10,670 nt of DNA from 0-14-3-00-62-12 sp034440555 (GCA_034440555.1 JAWXCG010000192.1:1-10670), one strand, 5' to 3'; counted from the first letter of the stretch, positions 1 through 7,945 are shown. Program-made: numbers and translations. The notes: a model not told the origin generated them from the letters alone.

Positions 1-131
1 AAACCCCCGCTCTCAACAGCGGAGCTGGTCAAAACCTGCGGTTTTTCGCCCCCTGACTCAGGGGGCTATCGCGGCTCCGGACTTGATCAGAGGTTCCCTG
101 ATGCGCTTTAATCGCGCTGAGCCGCTACGAG
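1..131. other. Noncoding 3' region downstream of the operon
   Basis: No convincing gene is visible between the left edge and the stop codon of the six-hairpin protein. The stretch is unusually rich in inverted repeats. A 7-base pair of arms, gcggctc (71-77) and gagccgc (119-125), encloses a smaller atcag/ctgat pair (86-90 and 98-102). A weaker ccgct/agcgg pair lies at 7-11 and 18-22. Together with the hairpins at 31-66 this looks like the transcript's 3' end. A gene starting or ending just beyond the left edge cannot be excluded. Confidence 0.5.
31..66. terminator. Candidate (possibly bidirectional) terminator hairpins
   Basis: Two adjacent inverted repeats lie about 65-100 bases past the last stop codon of the operon. 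The first is an 8-bp stem, gccccctg (48-55) with cagggggc (59-66), and a 3-base loop. The second pairs aaaacc (31-36) with ggtttt (40-45) around a 3-base loop. Read on the minus strand, the GC stem is followed by GAAAAACC and then by the second stem ending in TTTT, so it is not a textbook stem plus T-run. Read on the plus strand, the small stem ends in a run of five T. Termination is inferred from position and structure only. Confidence 0.4.
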
Positions 132-3100
132 TCAAAGTGCCTTGACGCGTAGTGTCTGCGGCAGCTGTGTCATCACCCACTCCGCACCGACGCGCTTCAC
201 GCTATCGTTCGATGCGCTCTGCAGCGCGGTCTCAGGCCATGCCCAACGCAGGCCACCTGGTGGTATGGCAACGCCAGCGTCGATCTGCAGTGTGACTTCG
301 CCGCTTTTGTTTTCGCTGAGGCGATAGCTGAGCTCCCCATAGGGTGTGCGCACGCCTTGCACGGCAACCCCTGAGCCGCTCAGCCATGCCGCCGGCACGC
401 CCGCGGCGATCACCAGGCTTTGGTCGGATTCGCGTTCATGGACGAAAAGGTCCAGTGCGCTGCGAATAAAGTCTGAAGCGACCCAACCATGCGGCATGTC
501 GCCAATGAATCGCGGTTCGCGCATGGCGTGCCCGACCACTTCCCCCCATTGATTCCACGCCACCGGCCGACGATCAGCCATGAAGTACGCGATCGCCTGC
601 TGCGCGCGTTTTCTCCAGCCCAGACGCACGAAGGCCCCGACCACGCGCCATTCGTAAGGTGTGTAAGCGGTCGATGTGCCGCGACCGGTGCGACGTTCCT
701 CGAAGTTTTTCCAGTAGCGTTCGAAGGTGGCGCGCAATGCTGTGGCCGGCAGTGAGAATTGCTCGCCGCCAGGTGCCAGCGCGATGGTGGTTGAGGTGGC
801 ATCGAAGTCGCCGCGATCTGCGGCGCCGGGTAAATAATCGATGTCGTGCTGCGCCATTGCTGCCGCCAGCGAGGCATAAAGATCTACGCGGTATTGGTCG
901 CGTGCGGCGGCAACGCGTTGCGCGCTGTCGTGCTCACCCAATATTTCGGCGATCGTCACCGCGTTCTTGTAACCGAGCAGCCCCCAGAATCCATCCCAGT
1001 ACGAATAGGCCGGTCTGTCGGAATAGCCTTCGTGGCTGATCGATGGCGGCAGCAGGCCGTAGAACGCGCGCCGTTGCGGAGTTTGATTGGCGGCATGACG
1101 CTCGCTTTTGCGCAGCTGGTCCATGTAACGCACGGCCGCATCGACTGCGGGCCAACGTCGCCGCAAACCGTCGATGTCGTGGTCGTAACGATACAGCTCG
1201 GCGATGAGGTGAATGAACTCGCCGTGGCTGTCGTTCTCCGGCACCGGATCGGCGCCGCGACGGTCGGCGCAGCATGGCACCTTGCCGCTGTCGAACTGAA
1301 ATGGCAGATACCAGTCGATAAATTCGCGCGCCACATCGGCATGCCCCACGCGCATCAGAGCACCTGAGGTCATCGCGCCATCGCGAATCCAGGAGCGTGC
1401 GTACGATCGTGTCCCAGGTTGGATCGATGGGCCATCCCGGTTGATCAGGATATGCGCCAGCGCCGTGCGCATGGCTGCACCAAGCTCCGGCGCTGCAGCC
1501 ACGTCGATGCGTGCTGCATCCAGCGTCTGGCGCCAGCGCGCTGCAACTTTTGTTTGGCGCGTTTGCAGCCAGAGCGAAGGAGATTTCCCCGCAAGATCGG
1601 GGGCATCTGCATCGCTGGCAAGCATCGGCAGTACTACTCCAGTTTCCCAGTGTTGACCCGGCGCGAGTGTGACCCGATACAGCAGCGCGCCCGAGGCGAG
1701 CGCGGCTGGATCTGTAACCCTCACCGCTGCCGTATCAGCGCCTGAGCTTTGCGCTGCAACTGGCAACCCATCCAACAATGCCCCCTGGTCAAAAGCACGC
1801 GCCACGACCGCATCGGCCGCAGCTAGCGGCCAGACAGCATTCGACTCATTGACACGCACGCGCCGAGGCGAAATTTCCAGCATCCGAATCGCGCTGACGC
1901 CGCCGGGCGTGTTCAAAAATTGCACCGGCGGATTTACCTGGAATGGGCGCACTGCCAACGCCAGCGTTAATTCGCGTGCTGTCTTGCTGGCGTTATGCAG
2001 CGCATAGCGCGCCAGCAGGCGAGGGCGCTCGGGTCTGCCATCGGCAAAGGCGGTGATGTCGACACGCAGACCCCGCGGTAGCTGCCAACGCACAGAAGGA
2101 ATCGGCAGATCGCCGTCCTGCAACGAATGAGTGATCGTCGCATCCGCCCAACTCAGCCGACGACCTTCCGCGAACAACAGCGGCTCGAGCGAGAATGCGC
2201 CGCGATAGGGTTCGATGGCCCCGTCCTCAGACAGCAGTGCCTGGGCGCGACCGCCGTTGATGCCGAGCGCCGTCCAGTAAGTCTGCTCGCCCGAGAAGCC
2301 GCGCGGATAGGCGCCGCGTGGCGCATCCTTGGCCAGCGCCTGGATCATCGCGTTCGGACCGGCACCAAAGATCAGGTCGCGTAGTTGCAGTTCGGCCAGT
2401 GCGTAGTGCTCGCCCTGGGCCTTGAGCAATTCCAATCGCACGAAGCGAGCTTCAGATTCGCTCAACAGCAATGGGTCGACGCCACCGTCGCCGCCGTTGA
2501 CCTCGCGCACGACGCGCCAGGACTTGCCCTCGTCGGACAGACTGACGCGATACTTGCTCGCGGCCAGCCCCGGCAACCAGTTGAGAACCAGGCCGCCGAA
2601 CTCGCGCGCTTGGCCCAGATCGAGTGTCAGGGTCTGCGCCATCGCATCGGCGCTTTGCCACGCGGAGCGGGGCGAGCCATCCAGCGCCTTGGCCAGATCG
2701 TCCGCGTGAGCAGGCGCAAGCGAGGTCAGTACCGGTGACGGTGGTGTGCCGGCTGGCACACGCTCGACGAAACGCAGTGCGTCCACACAGACATTTCCAC
2801 GACCGCCACCGCTCCCTGCTGCGACGGTCAGCTCGATCGATGTGCTTTCGCGCAGGACACGATCAGCCGTCGGTCCCCAGGCAAATTCCACGTGGCGTTT
2901 CTTGTAGCGCTGCGGCTGCCAGTCCGGCGGAGGCGAGAATTCCGGCCGGCTGATCCACCACACGTTTTCGCCGCTGGCATCAACCAGTTTGAATTGAAAG
3001 TGATTCGGGCCGCCTTCGCCGCGCAGCGAGAAGCGAAATTCGTAATCAGCGGGAAAGCGCATCGGCAATACGCGGCGGGCCGTGGCAAAGCCCGAAGCGC

Positions 3101-3311
3101 GGTTGAAGTCGTAGTCCAGGCACAGCGCATCGCTTTGAGGACCCGCGATCCAGCGCAACTCGGCGCCGACTTCATCGGTGCCCGCAGCGGTCCACACATC
3201 GTGCACACGCAAATCGTCGATGATGCCGGACAGAGTATGTTCCGCCGCAGGCAGCGACGGCAACAGGGGGCTCAACAGCAGTGCACAAGCACCAAACCAT
3301 GCTGCGCTCAT
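132..3311 (-). CDS. Secreted multidomain six-hairpin glycosidase-like protein with discoidin domain
   Basis: The protein has 1059 residues, and I do not recognise it as a characterised enzyme. Residues 1-23 look like a signal peptide ending SLPAA, so it is probably periplasmic. Residues ~25-185 resemble a CIA30/CBM-like beta-sandwich and ~195-312 a discoidin (F5/8 type C) fold; both commonly bind glycans. Residues ~330-570 look like the beta-rich domain that often precedes an (alpha/alpha)6 catalytic barrel at ~590-960, followed by a small C-terminal beta domain ending like GH78-type proteins (HGW at 941-943). Barrel motifs include SYARSWIRDG (636-645), PENDSHGEF (691-699) and YWDGFWG (771-777); E692, E698, D644 and D773 are acid/base candidates by inference. 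The ATG at 3311 is chosen because AAAGGA (3317-3322) sits five bases upstream and the signal peptide starts there; the frame is open further upstream but overlaps the permease gene. It starts 2 bases after the permease stop, so it is probably co-transcribed with the importer. Confidence 0.85.
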   Translation of the reverse strand: MSAAWFGACALLLSPLLPSLPAAEHTLSGIIDDLRVHDVWTAAGTDEVGAELRWIAGPQSDALCLDYDFNRASGFATARRVLPMRFPADYEFRFSLRGEGGPNHFQFKLVDASGENVWWISRPEFSPPPDWQPQRYKKRHVEFAWGPTADRVLRESTSIELTVAAGSGGGRGNVCVDALRFVERVPAGTPPSPVLTSLAPAHADDLAKALDGSPRSAWQSADAMAQTLTLDLGQAREFGGLVLNWLPGLAASKYRVSLSDEGKSWRVVREVNGGDGGVDPLLLSESEARFVRLELLKAQGEHYALAELQLRDLIFGAGPNAMIQALAKDAPRGAYPRGFSGEQTYWTALGINGGRAQALLSEDGAIEPYRGAFSLEPLLFAEGRRLSWADATITHSLQDGDLPIPSVRWQLPRGLRVDITAFADGRPERPRLLARYALHNASKTARELTLALAVRPFQVNPPVQFLNTPGGVSAIRMLEISPRRVRVNESNAVWPLAAADAVVARAFDQGALLDGLPVAAQSSGADTAAVRVTDPAALASGALLYRVTLAPGQHWETGVVLPMLASDADAPDLAGKSPSLWLQTRQTKVAARWRQTLDAARIDVAAAPELGAAMRTALAHILINRDGPSIQPGTRSYARSWIRDGAMTSGALMRVGHADVAREFIDWYLPFQFDSGKVPCCADRRGADPVPENDSHGEFIHLIAELYRYDHDIDGLRRRWPAVDAAVRYMDQLRKSERHAANQTPQRRAFYGLLPPSISHEGYSDRPAYSYWDGFWGLLGYKNAVTIAEILGEHDSAQRVAAARDQYRVDLYASLAAAMAQHDIDYLPGAADRGDFDATSTTIALAPGGEQFSLPATALRATFERYWKNFEERRTGRGTSTAYTPYEWRVVGAFVRLGWRKRAQQAIAYFMADRRPVAWNQWGEVVGHAMREPRFIGDMPHGWVASDFIRSALDLFVHERESDQSLVIAAGVPAAWLSGSGVAVQGVRTPYGELSYRLSENKSGEVTLQIDAGVAIPPGGLRWAWPETALQSASNDSVKRVGAEWVMTQLPQTLRVKAL

Positions 3312-3313
3312 CG

Positions 3314-4150
3314 TTATCCTTTCACGCTGCCAAGCAGCAACCCTTGCAAGTAGTAGCGCTGTAGCGACAGAAACAGCAACAGCACGGGCAGCACGGTCAA
3401 CACCGCGCCCGCCATCATCAGTTCGTTGTCCTGCACGTGTTCGCGAGCGAGATTGGCAAGCGCGACCGGCAACGGGTGCAGATCGCTGTCTGACAGAACG
3501 ATCAGCGGCCACATGAAGTCGTTCCAGCTACCCAGGAAAGTGAGGGTCGCGAGCGTCACCAGAACGGGCTTGAGCAGTGGCAGCACGATCTGCACAAAAA
3601 TGCGCAACTCGCTGGCGCCATCGATACGCGCGGCCTCGAGCAGTTCGTCGGGAATGCCGCGCGCATACTGCCGTACCAGGAAAATACCGAACACGCTGGC
3701 CAACGCTGGAACGATGACTCCGCTGTAGCTATTGACCAGGCCGAGCTCTTTCAACAGCAGGAACAAGGGCATCATCGCGATCTGCGCCGGAATCACCAGC
3801 GCGCCCAGCAGCAGACGGAACAGACGATCGCGGCCACCGAAGCGAAGCTTGGCAAACGCATAACCGGCAAGTGTATTGAACAGCAGGGATGTTGCCGTGA
3901 TCACCGACGCGAGTAGCACGCTGTTGAGCAGATAGCCGGCGATGCCCATACGCGTAAACAGCGCACGATAGTTGGCGAGTGTTGGCGCACTCGGCAGCAA
4001 CGGCGGTGGCAGGGTACTGGCCTCACCACTGGGCATCAACGACACCGACAGCATCCACGCCAGGGGCGCCAGGCTCAGCACAGCGAAGCCCAACAGCGCA
4101 CCATTGACCAGCGTGCTGACCCAAAACCGTTTGAGCGCGGCCGGGGTCAT
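3314..4150 (-). CDS. ABC sugar transporter permease, second subunit (CUT1, MalG-like)
   Basis: This 278-residue protein is an inner-membrane channel subunit of a carbohydrate importer, the usual length for MalG/LacG-type permeases. About six hydrophobic segments are visible, including residues ~15-35, ~75-100, ~115-135, ~143-160, ~192-212 and ~243-262. The cytoplasmic EAA loop, which docks the ATPase, is clear at 172-193 (EAARIDGAS followed by IVLP). The N-terminal half contains the family-typical SLMPSGEA (37-44) and NYRALF (60-65). The ATG at 4150 overlaps the preceding permease stop as ATGA, indicating translational coupling; the open frame extends upstream to 4255 but only through that gene. 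The partner channel subunit is the gene directly upstream. Substrate specificity cannot be read from the permease; a beta-glucan oligosaccharide is inferred from context. Confidence 0.95.
   Translation of the reverse strand: MTPAALKRFWVSTLVNGALLGFAVLSLAPLAWMLSVSLMPSGEASTLPPPLLPSAPTLANYRALFTRMGIAGYLLNSVLLASVITATSLLFNTLAGYAFAKLRFGGRDRLFRLLLGALVIPAQIAMMPLFLLLKELGLVNSYSGVIVPALASVFGIFLVRQYARGIPDELLEAARIDGASELRIFVQIVLPLLKPVLVTLATLTFLGSWNDFMWPLIVLSDSDLHPLPVALANLAREHVQDNELMMAGAVLTVLPVLLLFLSLQRYYLQGLLLGSVKG
3317..3322 (-). promoter_or_regulatory. Ribosome binding site of the six-hairpin protein
   Basis: AAAGGA on the minus strand lies 5 bases before the ATG at 3311, inside the last codons of the upstream permease gene. 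The permease TAA (3314-3316) falls in the spacer, so terminating ribosomes could re-initiate here. The site decides the start against the longer open frame that reaches 3512. Confidence 0.75.
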
Positions 4151-5025
4151 AGCGCCTGGCTGCGTCGACCGAGTCGAACCAAGGCGAATGTGCTGCTCAG
4201 CATCAGCAGGAACAGCAGAAACGCCACCGCCGACGCAGCACCAAGGTTCCACCACTTGAAGCCGTCTTCAAACATCAGATACAGCACGCTCATCGTGCTC
4301 TGCAGTGGCCCGCCTTCGGTCATCACGTAGGGCTCGGCGAACAGCTGAAAGTAACCCGACAGAGTCAGGATGCTGACCATCATCAGAGTCGGCAGCAGTG
4401 ACGGCAGCGTGATGTAACGCAATTGCTGCCAGCGGCTGGCGCCGTCGATGCGTGCGGCTTCGAACAGGTCGACCGGAATCGCCTGCAAGCCGGCCAGCAG
4501 AATGATCATGTTGTAGCCAAAATTCTTCCAGACTGCGAACAAAATGATGGTGGGCATCGCCCAGTTCGGATCGCCTAGCCAATCGATTGGAGCAATGCCC
4601 ACAGTATCCAAGACGACGTTGATGAGTCCGTAGCGGGTGTGAAAAAGGTAGCGCCAGATCACCGCGACCGCGACCACAGTGGTGACCACCGGTGCGAACA
4701 ATGCAGTGCGAAAGAAAGGCGTGAAACGCGCGGCCGTTGAGTTGAGCAGCAAGGCTGCGGTCAGCGACACGGCGATCGACACCGGCACACCTACCACTAC
4801 GAAATATAGAGTATTGCCCAAGGCTTGCCAGAACAGCGGACGCTGCAGAAGATCGATGTAATTTCCCAATCCAACCCAGCGCATTCTGCGCGAATCGGAA
4901 AGAGCGTACAGATCGAAGTCGGTCAAGCTGAGTAACAAAGAAGCCATCGCTGGCAGTAAAAAGAAGACTGCGATCACCACTAGCGCCGGTGCCACAAATA
5001 GCCAGCCAGCGCGTGATGCATTCAT
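4147..5025 (-). CDS. ABC sugar transporter permease, first subunit (CUT1, MalF/LacF-like)
   Basis: This 292-residue protein matches the short MalF/LacF/UgpA-type permeases. An N-terminal membrane segment (residues ~8-33, following MNASRAGWLFVAPAL) leads into the familiar GLGNYIDLL stretch (52-60). Further hydrophobic segments lie at ~70-95, ~108-126, ~157-180, ~208-230 and ~263-283. The EAA loop is at 189-211 (EAARIDGAS followed by ITLPSLLP), and the late TEGGP motif (236-240) is typical of this subunit. The ATG at 5025 overlaps the TGA of the binding-protein gene as ATGA; a weak AGGA lies about 10 bases upstream. It should form a heterodimer with the downstream permease and receive sugar from the upstream lipoprotein. 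No ATP-binding subunit is encoded next to it. Confidence 0.96.
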   Translation of the reverse strand: MNASRAGWLFVAPALVVIAVFFLLPAMASLLLSLTDFDLYALSDSRRMRWVGLGNYIDLLQRPLFWQALGNTLYFVVVGVPVSIAVSLTAALLLNSTAARFTPFFRTALFAPVVTTVVAVAVIWRYLFHTRYGLINVVLDTVGIAPIDWLGDPNWAMPTIILFAVWKNFGYNMIILLAGLQAIPVDLFEAARIDGASRWQQLRYITLPSLLPTLMMVSILTLSGYFQLFAEPYVMTEGGPLQSTMSVLYLMFEDGFKWWNLGAASAVAFLLFLLMLSSTFALVRLGRRSQAL

Positions 5026-6329
5026 GGTCGCTGCGTCCTGTTGTGCAGCTGCGCAGTAGTGGCTTCAGCCGCCTCACGATCGAGCAGCCAGCGACGCTTC
5101 TCGAGGATCTGGTCCGTGCGCACGTCGAGTTCAACCACTGCCTGTTCGATGCTGAAATCACCATGCACGGCACGCTCAGCGACCAGGCGCATCTCAGTGG
5201 CGATGCGCTCCCACTCGGGAATCCTGGGCGTCGGCTTGGCGCGTTCGAGTTGTTCGCGAAAGGCGCGCGCATAGACATCATCGGCCAGCGCGGATTGCGC
5301 CCAGCTGCTGCGGCGTGGTGGCATGGCGCCGACCAAGCCATGAAACTCGCGCTGTACCGTGGGCTCGCTCAAATATTCGATGAGTTTCCATGCTGCCTCG
5401 GGATGCACTGATTTGCGCGAAACCACCAGGCTGGAGCCGCCGGCATTGGACGCCCCCGGCCCGTTTGGGCCGGGCAGCGGCGCCGTCATCCAAGCGCTCT
5501 GCAGTTCCAGCGGCAGACGCTTCTGGAACTCAGCGATGTTCCAGGGTCCCGACACGTAGAACGAGAAATAGCCGCGACCGAACTCGGTCCAGACATTGGA
5601 GATCTGGGTATTGGTCATTTTCGGCGCAAAATCACGGGTGAACATTTCGACGTAAAACGACAGTGTCCGGCGAAATTCGGCGCTGCGGAAATTGCCGTAG
5701 CGCGCGTGCTCTCGCAGCAGTGGCATTTCCTGTTGCAAGGCGAGCGCCAGCAGCGGCTCGAACTCGTTCACCGGCAGCAACACGGCGTAGCGCTCGTTGC
5801 CGACCATGGCCTTGATCGCCGCCTGCATCTGCATCCACTCGCCCCAGGTTTCTGGCGGCGAGTTGTAGCCGGCCTGCGACAGCAGATCGCGACGATAGAA
5901 CAGCAGTCGGGTGTCGACATACCAGGGTAGGCCGTACAACGTGCCATCAATCACGTTGGTGTCCAGGATGCCTGGAAAATAGTCTGCACGCTGCACACTA
6001 TGAGAATTGAGCAGCGCGCCATCGAGCACCGCCAGGGCATCCAGCTCGGCGAGTTCCGGCAGCCAGGTGTTGCCGAGCTGGAACACGTCCGGCAGCGCGT
6101 CCGAGGCATAGGCAGTCAGCAGTTTGGAGTGTGCAGCGGTCCACGGTAGCTGTTGCAGTTGAACGCGTATCTCAGGGTGGCGTCGTTCGAATTCCGGCAG
6201 CAGCAAGCTCACCGCCTCGCCTTCTCGACCCATAGCCCAGAACTTCAACTCGATCTGGTCGGATGGAGGCGGCGCGCACCCACTGAGCATCAACAGGAAA
6301 GCGGCAATCATGCTTGAGGCCCGGATCAC
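5022..6329 (-). CDS. Lipoprotein sugar-binding protein of a CUT1 ABC importer
   Basis: This is an extracytoplasmic solute-binding protein of about 435 residues, family 1 type, which captures oligosaccharides and delivers them to the two permeases downstream. The N-terminus has a short hydrophobic stretch ending in a lipobox, LSGC, with Cys18 as the expected lipid anchor and Ala19 after it. Family-typical stretches include ALPDVFQLG (78-86), YGLPWYVDTRLLFYRRD (132-148), VSGPWNIAEF (259-268) and GGSSLVVSR (297-305). The C-terminal helical tail (~400-425, ILEKRRWLL) is also usual. Start choice is uncertain. The GTG at 6329 gives an Arg at position 3 and a normal 18-residue lipoprotein signal; the ATG at 6311 gives a 12-residue signal without positive charge. 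Neither has a strong Shine-Dalgarno site. The gene begins about 10 bases after the GH144-type gene. The ligand is inferred, not shown. Confidence 0.92.
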   Translation of the reverse strand: MIRASSMIAAFLLMLSGCAPPPSDQIELKFWAMGREGEAVSLLLPEFERRHPEIRVQLQQLPWTAAHSKLLTAYASDALPDVFQLGNTWLPELAELDALAVLDGALLNSHSVQRADYFPGILDTNVIDGTLYGLPWYVDTRLLFYRRDLLSQAGYNSPPETWGEWMQMQAAIKAMVGNERYAVLLPVNEFEPLLALALQQEMPLLREHARYGNFRSAEFRRTLSFYVEMFTRDFAPKMTNTQISNVWTEFGRGYFSFYVSGPWNIAEFQKRLPLELQSAWMTAPLPGPNGPGASNAGGSSLVVSRKSVHPEAAWKLIEYLSEPTVQREFHGLVGAMPPRRSSWAQSALADDVYARAFREQLERAKPTPRIPEWERIATEMRLVAERAVHGDFSIEQAVVELDVRTDQILEKRRWLLDREAAEATTAQLHNRTQRP

Positions 6330-6339
6330 GCGGCTGGTC

Positions 6340-7857
6340 TCAGTGAAATCGTGATACAGGCGTGAGCGGTTGCACCGGGCGATCCAGCCAGCCGCCAGTA
6401 AATCCGGCGCGTTGCAGTCCGCGACGGATATGAGGATTGCGCCGCATGACTTCCCAAACACGGCCATTACGATGATTGCTGATCATGGTCAGAATCGGGC
6501 CCTGATCAATGCCGATGTACTGATCGTCGACCCAGCCCCACCCTGGAATGCGCCGACCGAAGCGCAGCGGCAGGTCGTAATCAAAGCTACGGTTGAAAGC
6601 GTCAAAAAAACCGTACTCACCGTAAATCTGCTTCGCGTAGCGCCGATGCAAATCGCGCACCGAAGGAATCACCAACTCCGGCGCAAACGGCAGCGAACCC
6701 AACATGGCGGTGGGCGCAATCGTGCCGTCATCGAACTGGTCTTTGACACCGGCGCCGCGTGCCGAGTAGCCGCGAAAAGAACGCCTGCCATTGTGGCTGG
6801 GTAAGTTGGGAAAATCGCCAGGGCCGTCGCTTGCGGTCAGACCCCACTGGTATCGCCCGTACGCTTTGAACTTGCCCGGATTGCTGACAGCGTAAGCGCG
6901 CTGCGCCAATGTCGCGCGGCGACTGTTTTCAAAATAATCCATGTGCTTTTCGCGCATATAGGCGTCCTGGATGTCACGGAAGTCTATCCATACATGGCTG
7001 AACTGATGACCGAACAATGGTCCGAAGCCCAGATGCTCCTGTCCGTAGAACTCGGCCCAACTGCGCTCATAGGTTTGCGTCCAGGCGGTCCAGGCCTCGG
7101 GCGCGACCGGATGAGTCGGTGATGCCAGCGCCAGAATATAGACCAGCATGCCTTCGCTGTAGCCTGCCCAGTCGTGTTCTATCAAACCATTTTCAGGATA
7201 CCAACCGTGCGATATCAACGGCGGCCGCGCCTGCAGAAAGGTCCAGTCGACGCGCAGGAAAATGGCTTCGGCCAAACGGACGATCTCGCGTTCGTCGGGG
7301 CGATCCTGATCAAACCAGGTTTGTGCAAACAGCACGCCACCCAACAGCAGCGCAGTGTCGACCGAGGACAACTCAACCCACGAAGCGTAGCGATGGCCAG
7401 TGTCCAGGTGTAGAAAATGATAGAAAAAGCCGTGGTGACCGCTCATGCCCAATGCATCCGAACCCTGTGGTGCATCGTGCAGAAAGCGCAGCGTGGCCAG
7501 CGTGCGAACGCGCGCTTGGTCTCGCGTGATCCAGCCGCGCTCTGCGCCCAGTGGATAGCTGGTCAACGCAAAGCCCATCGCCGCGATGCTGGCGAACGGC
7601 TCGTCATAGGGAAAACGATCGGATGTCAGTCCGTTGCGTTCGTCGGACCGTTCCCAGAAATAGTTGAATGTACGCCGCTCGATGTCGGCAAACAGGCTCG
7701 GTAATTGCTGCGCGCGCGACGCACGTGGCGCAACTTCGCTCGCTGCTACCTTGCTCGCGGTGATCGCGCGCGCTGTTACCTCGGACAATCCGATCGACAG
7801 CGACAGCAGTGCGAGCATCGCTGCCGTGCAGGCGCTCGGCCAACGCAGTCCCTTCAT
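6340..7857 (-). CDS. Secreted glycoamylase-like protein, GH144-type (probable endo-beta-1,2-glucanase)
   Basis: This 505-residue protein has the glycoamylase-like fold. Residues 1-31 form a signal peptide (MKGLRW, a hydrophobic core, then VTARA), so it works in the periplasm or outside. Recognisable landmarks are FNYFWERSD (64-72) with GLTSDRFP (76-83), GFFYHFLHLDTG (143-154), ELSSVDTALLLGG (162-174), WAGYSEGMLVYILALASP (230-247), LFGHQFSHVWIDFRD (281-295), the NS..AT helix at 311-316, and WGLTASDGPGDF (338-349). Characterised proteins with this domain (GH144) are inverting endo-beta-1,2-glucanases; E235 in YSEG and E162/D167 are my inferred active-site candidates. Related beta-1,2-glucanase families cannot be separated by eye. 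AAGGTG six bases before the ATG at 7857 and the signal peptide fix the start. It heads the run of tightly packed genes leading to the importer. Confidence 0.85.
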   Translation of the reverse strand: MKGLRWPSACTAAMLALLSLSIGLSEVTARAITASKVAASEVAPRASRAQQLPSLFADIERRTFNYFWERSDERNGLTSDRFPYDEPFASIAAMGFALTSYPLGAERGWITRDQARVRTLATLRFLHDAPQGSDALGMSGHHGFFYHFLHLDTGHRYASWVELSSVDTALLLGGVLFAQTWFDQDRPDEREIVRLAEAIFLRVDWTFLQARPPLISHGWYPENGLIEHDWAGYSEGMLVYILALASPTHPVAPEAWTAWTQTYERSWAEFYGQEHLGFGPLFGHQFSHVWIDFRDIQDAYMREKHMDYFENSRRATLAQRAYAVSNPGKFKAYGRYQWGLTASDGPGDFPNLPSHNGRRSFRGYSARGAGVKDQFDDGTIAPTAMLGSLPFAPELVIPSVRDLHRRYAKQIYGEYGFFDAFNRSFDYDLPLRFGRRIPGWGWVDDQYIGIDQGPILTMISNHRNGRVWEVMRRNPHIRRGLQRAGFTGGWLDRPVQPLTPVSRFH

Positions 7858-7863
7858 GCCGAT

Positions 7864-7869
7864 CACCTT
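7864..7869 (-). promoter_or_regulatory. Ribosome binding site of the GH144-type gene
   Basis: AAGGTG on the minus strand lies 6 bases before the ATG at 7857. It supports this ATG over the upstream in-frame start at 7974, which would put about 39 arginine-rich residues in front of the signal peptide and read through the hairpin. Confidence 0.75.
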
Positions 7870-7945
7870 GTGTGTTGTGCTGTTGTAGCCGCGGAGTTTG
7901 GCTTGCATGCGTCTAAATCTACGCCTCAAATTCCGAGGAGTGAAA

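Noticed and set aside
846..1367. 173-residue plus-strand open frame antisense to the six-hairpin gene
   Set aside because: It is fully inside the conserved barrel region on the other strand; no recognisable motif or start context.
3312..3512. 67-residue upstream extension of the six-hairpin protein's reading frame
   Set aside because: It lies entirely inside the permease gene, is Arg/Ala-rich low-complexity translation, and hides a good ribosome site and signal peptide at 3311.
4268..5341. 357-residue minus-strand open frame
   Set aside because: It overlaps the first permease and the binding protein in a different frame; its Arg/Ser/His-rich composition and lack of domain patterns mark it as a shadow.
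6330..6467. Upstream start of the binding protein at 6467
   Set aside because: It overlaps the end of the GH144-type gene by over 120 bases and would bury the lipobox more than 60 residues into the protein.
7905..7924. Possible operator: gcatgc palindrome and gcgt/acgc pair
   Set aside because: The arms are only 4-6 bases and do not match an operator I recognise; such short palindromes are common by chance.
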